A DNA stretch of 64,000 nt from Deltaproteobacteria bacterium (GTDB lineage: Bacteria > Myxococcota_A > Polyangia > Polyangiales > Ga0077539): assembly GCA_030694465.1 (NCBI GenBank), contig JAUXYJ010000005.1:1-64000 (forward strand). Direction: 5' to 3'. A program made the translations under genes and the position numbers. The notes beneath the pieces are model-generated. The model had not been told where the DNA came from. It did not search any database and saw nothing but the letters and a program-made list of their open reading frames with translations. Of the stretch, positions 63,203-64,000 are shown piece after piece (position 1 is the stretch's first letter; every line of letters starts with the position of its first letter).

Positions 63203-64000
63203 TTAGCCTCGGGTGAGCTTTCGCAGCTCCGCCCGGGTCAACGGCCCCCTCAGCCACGCCAGCGTCTGCCTTGGCCGCAGCAAGCGCGTCCCCTGCGCGC
63301 CCTCGTGCGCATTGCGCACCAAGAACCAGCGCTTGCCCAATCGCTTGATCGTGTCATCGAGGGCCGCCCGCGAGTGCGCGCTCGTGGCAAACGCGTCCGA
63401 GTGCGCCAGCCCGTCGACCACCCGCGCGCGGTCTGCGTCGGTCTGCAACCGACCGATGCACCACAGGCCCGCGTTGGAGAGGGCGCGGTAGTCCAAGTCC
63501 ATGGGGTTCTGCGTCGCCAAGACCATGCCCACGCCAAACGCGCGGGCTTGCTTCATCAGGGCGACGAGCGGGCGCTTGGTCGGCGGGTTGGCCGGGTGTG
63601 GCGGAAGCAGCCCGTAGACCTCGTCGAGCACCACCAGGGCGCGCAGCGACGACGTGCCCTGCAGCCCACGCACATACGCGAGGAGCTCGCTCAAGAGCAG
63701 CCCAAGCACCAGGCGCCGCTCGTCGTCGTCCAAGTGCGCGACGCTGAGCACGACGGCCGGGGTCCTGCGGGGCTCTGGGCCCGCGTCGGGGCTCAGCCAC
63801 GCGGCGACGTCGAGCGGTGTCCCTTCGCGCCACGAGGCAAAGCTCGGCGAAGCGACGAGGGCATTGAGCGCGGCGGCCAGCGTGTTGCGGTCTTTGGGCG
63901 AGACAAAGCGGTCGATCGCCATCGCGCCCACGCGCTCGATGGGCGGCGTGTCGAGGTCTGCGAGGAGGCTGGGCAGGTCCGCGGGTTGGCCCGCGCAGAG
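63203..64000 (-). CDS. Partial P-loop ATPase, C-terminal part (HerA/DUF853-like)
   Basis: The reading frame is open to the window edge and ends at 63203, about 265 residues visible. Walker B is SLRALVVLDEVYGLLPP. FGVGMVLATQNPMDLDYRAL and AGLWCIGRLQTDADRARVVD match the sensor region of HerA/FtsK-type and DUF853 ATPases, which remodel or translocate DNA. The Walker A motif would lie outside the window. The last 50 residues are Arg-rich. Confidence 0.8.
   Translation of the reverse strand, partial: LCAGQPADLPSLLADLDTPPIERVGAMAIDRFVSPKDRNTLAAALNALVASPSFASWREGTPLDVAAWLSPDAGPEPRRTPAVVLSVAHLDDDERRLVLGLLLSELLAYVRGLQGTSSLRALVVLDEVYGLLPPHPANPPTKRPLVALMKQARAFGVGMVLATQNPMDLDYRALSNAGLWCIGRLQTDADRARVVDGLAHSDAFATSAHSRAALDDTIKRLGKRWFLVRNAHEGAQGTRLLRPRQTLAWLRGPLTRAELRKLTRG

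Noticed and set aside
1..64000. tRNA or rRNA genes
   Set aside because: No T-arm GTTCRANNC pattern with acceptor pairing was noticed in the intergenic regions; a tRNAscan run would settle this.

Overview
The window most likely comes from a member of the Myxococcota, perhaps Polyangia-like. The reasons are a MYXO-CTERM-type sorting tail, many lipoproteins with D/S/A-rich linkers after the lipobox cysteine, MopE-type 'CN..DD.CDG..DEG' metal-binding repeats, a Ser/Thr kinase with a C-terminal membrane anchor, PilZ and beta-propeller proteins, and mevalonate-route isoprenoid genes. I cannot assign a genus from the sequence alone.

Layout. Positions 1-7.1 kb carry secreted or lipoprotein-type proteins (a 919-aa propeller-like protein, a TPR protein, a TolB-like lipoprotein and a frameshifted lipoprotein gene). 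At 7.5-7.7 kb there is a perfectly phased 21-bp tandem repeat. 7.7-10 kb holds small hypothetical proteins. 10.0-27.0 kb, all on the minus strand, is a large translation block. In transcription order it reads rplV-rpsC-rplP-rpmC-rpsQ-rplN-rplX-rplE-rpsN-rpsH-rplF-rplR-rpsE-rpmD-rplO / secY-adk-infA-rpmJ-rpsM-rpsK-rpsD / rpoA-rplQ. It ends in three tightly coupled genes: a class III aminotransferase, a LuxE-like acyl-protein synthetase and a LuxC-like acyl reductase. The slashes mark breaks where I can see promoter-like and terminator-like signals. The upstream half of the usual S10 operon (rpsJ, rplC, rplD, rplW, rplB, rpsS) is absent, and rplV has its own promoter-like sequence and a leader of about 220 nt.

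27.4-41.7 kb is mixed housekeeping and accessory: a class IV PLP enzyme, edd-eda (Entner-Doudoroff), a solitary DNA methyltransferase, a PilZ protein, envelope proteins, pabA/trpG behind a protein kinase, an orphan pair resembling type III secretion SctP and SctQ, outer-membrane proteins, a PDZ-like lipoprotein and tmk. 42-47 kb has a Tat-exported DUF362 protein, type 2 IPP isomerase, a short-chain prenyl diphosphate synthase, mevalonate kinase and thymidine kinase. 47-64 kb is dominated by large exported Cys-rich or propeller proteins, including an 1812-residue ORF that looks like a MYXO-CTERM protein fused in frame to a downstream lipoprotein. It also contains rlmL, Hsp33, a response regulator with an XRE-type DNA-binding domain, and an ATPase cut by the window end.

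The strongest candidate for an undescribed system is the aminotransferase-LuxE-LuxC operon at 9996-13566. No luciferase is present, and the gene set suggests fatty acid to fatty aldehyde to alkyl-amine chemistry. Functions are inferred from motifs and remembered family features; no database search was run.
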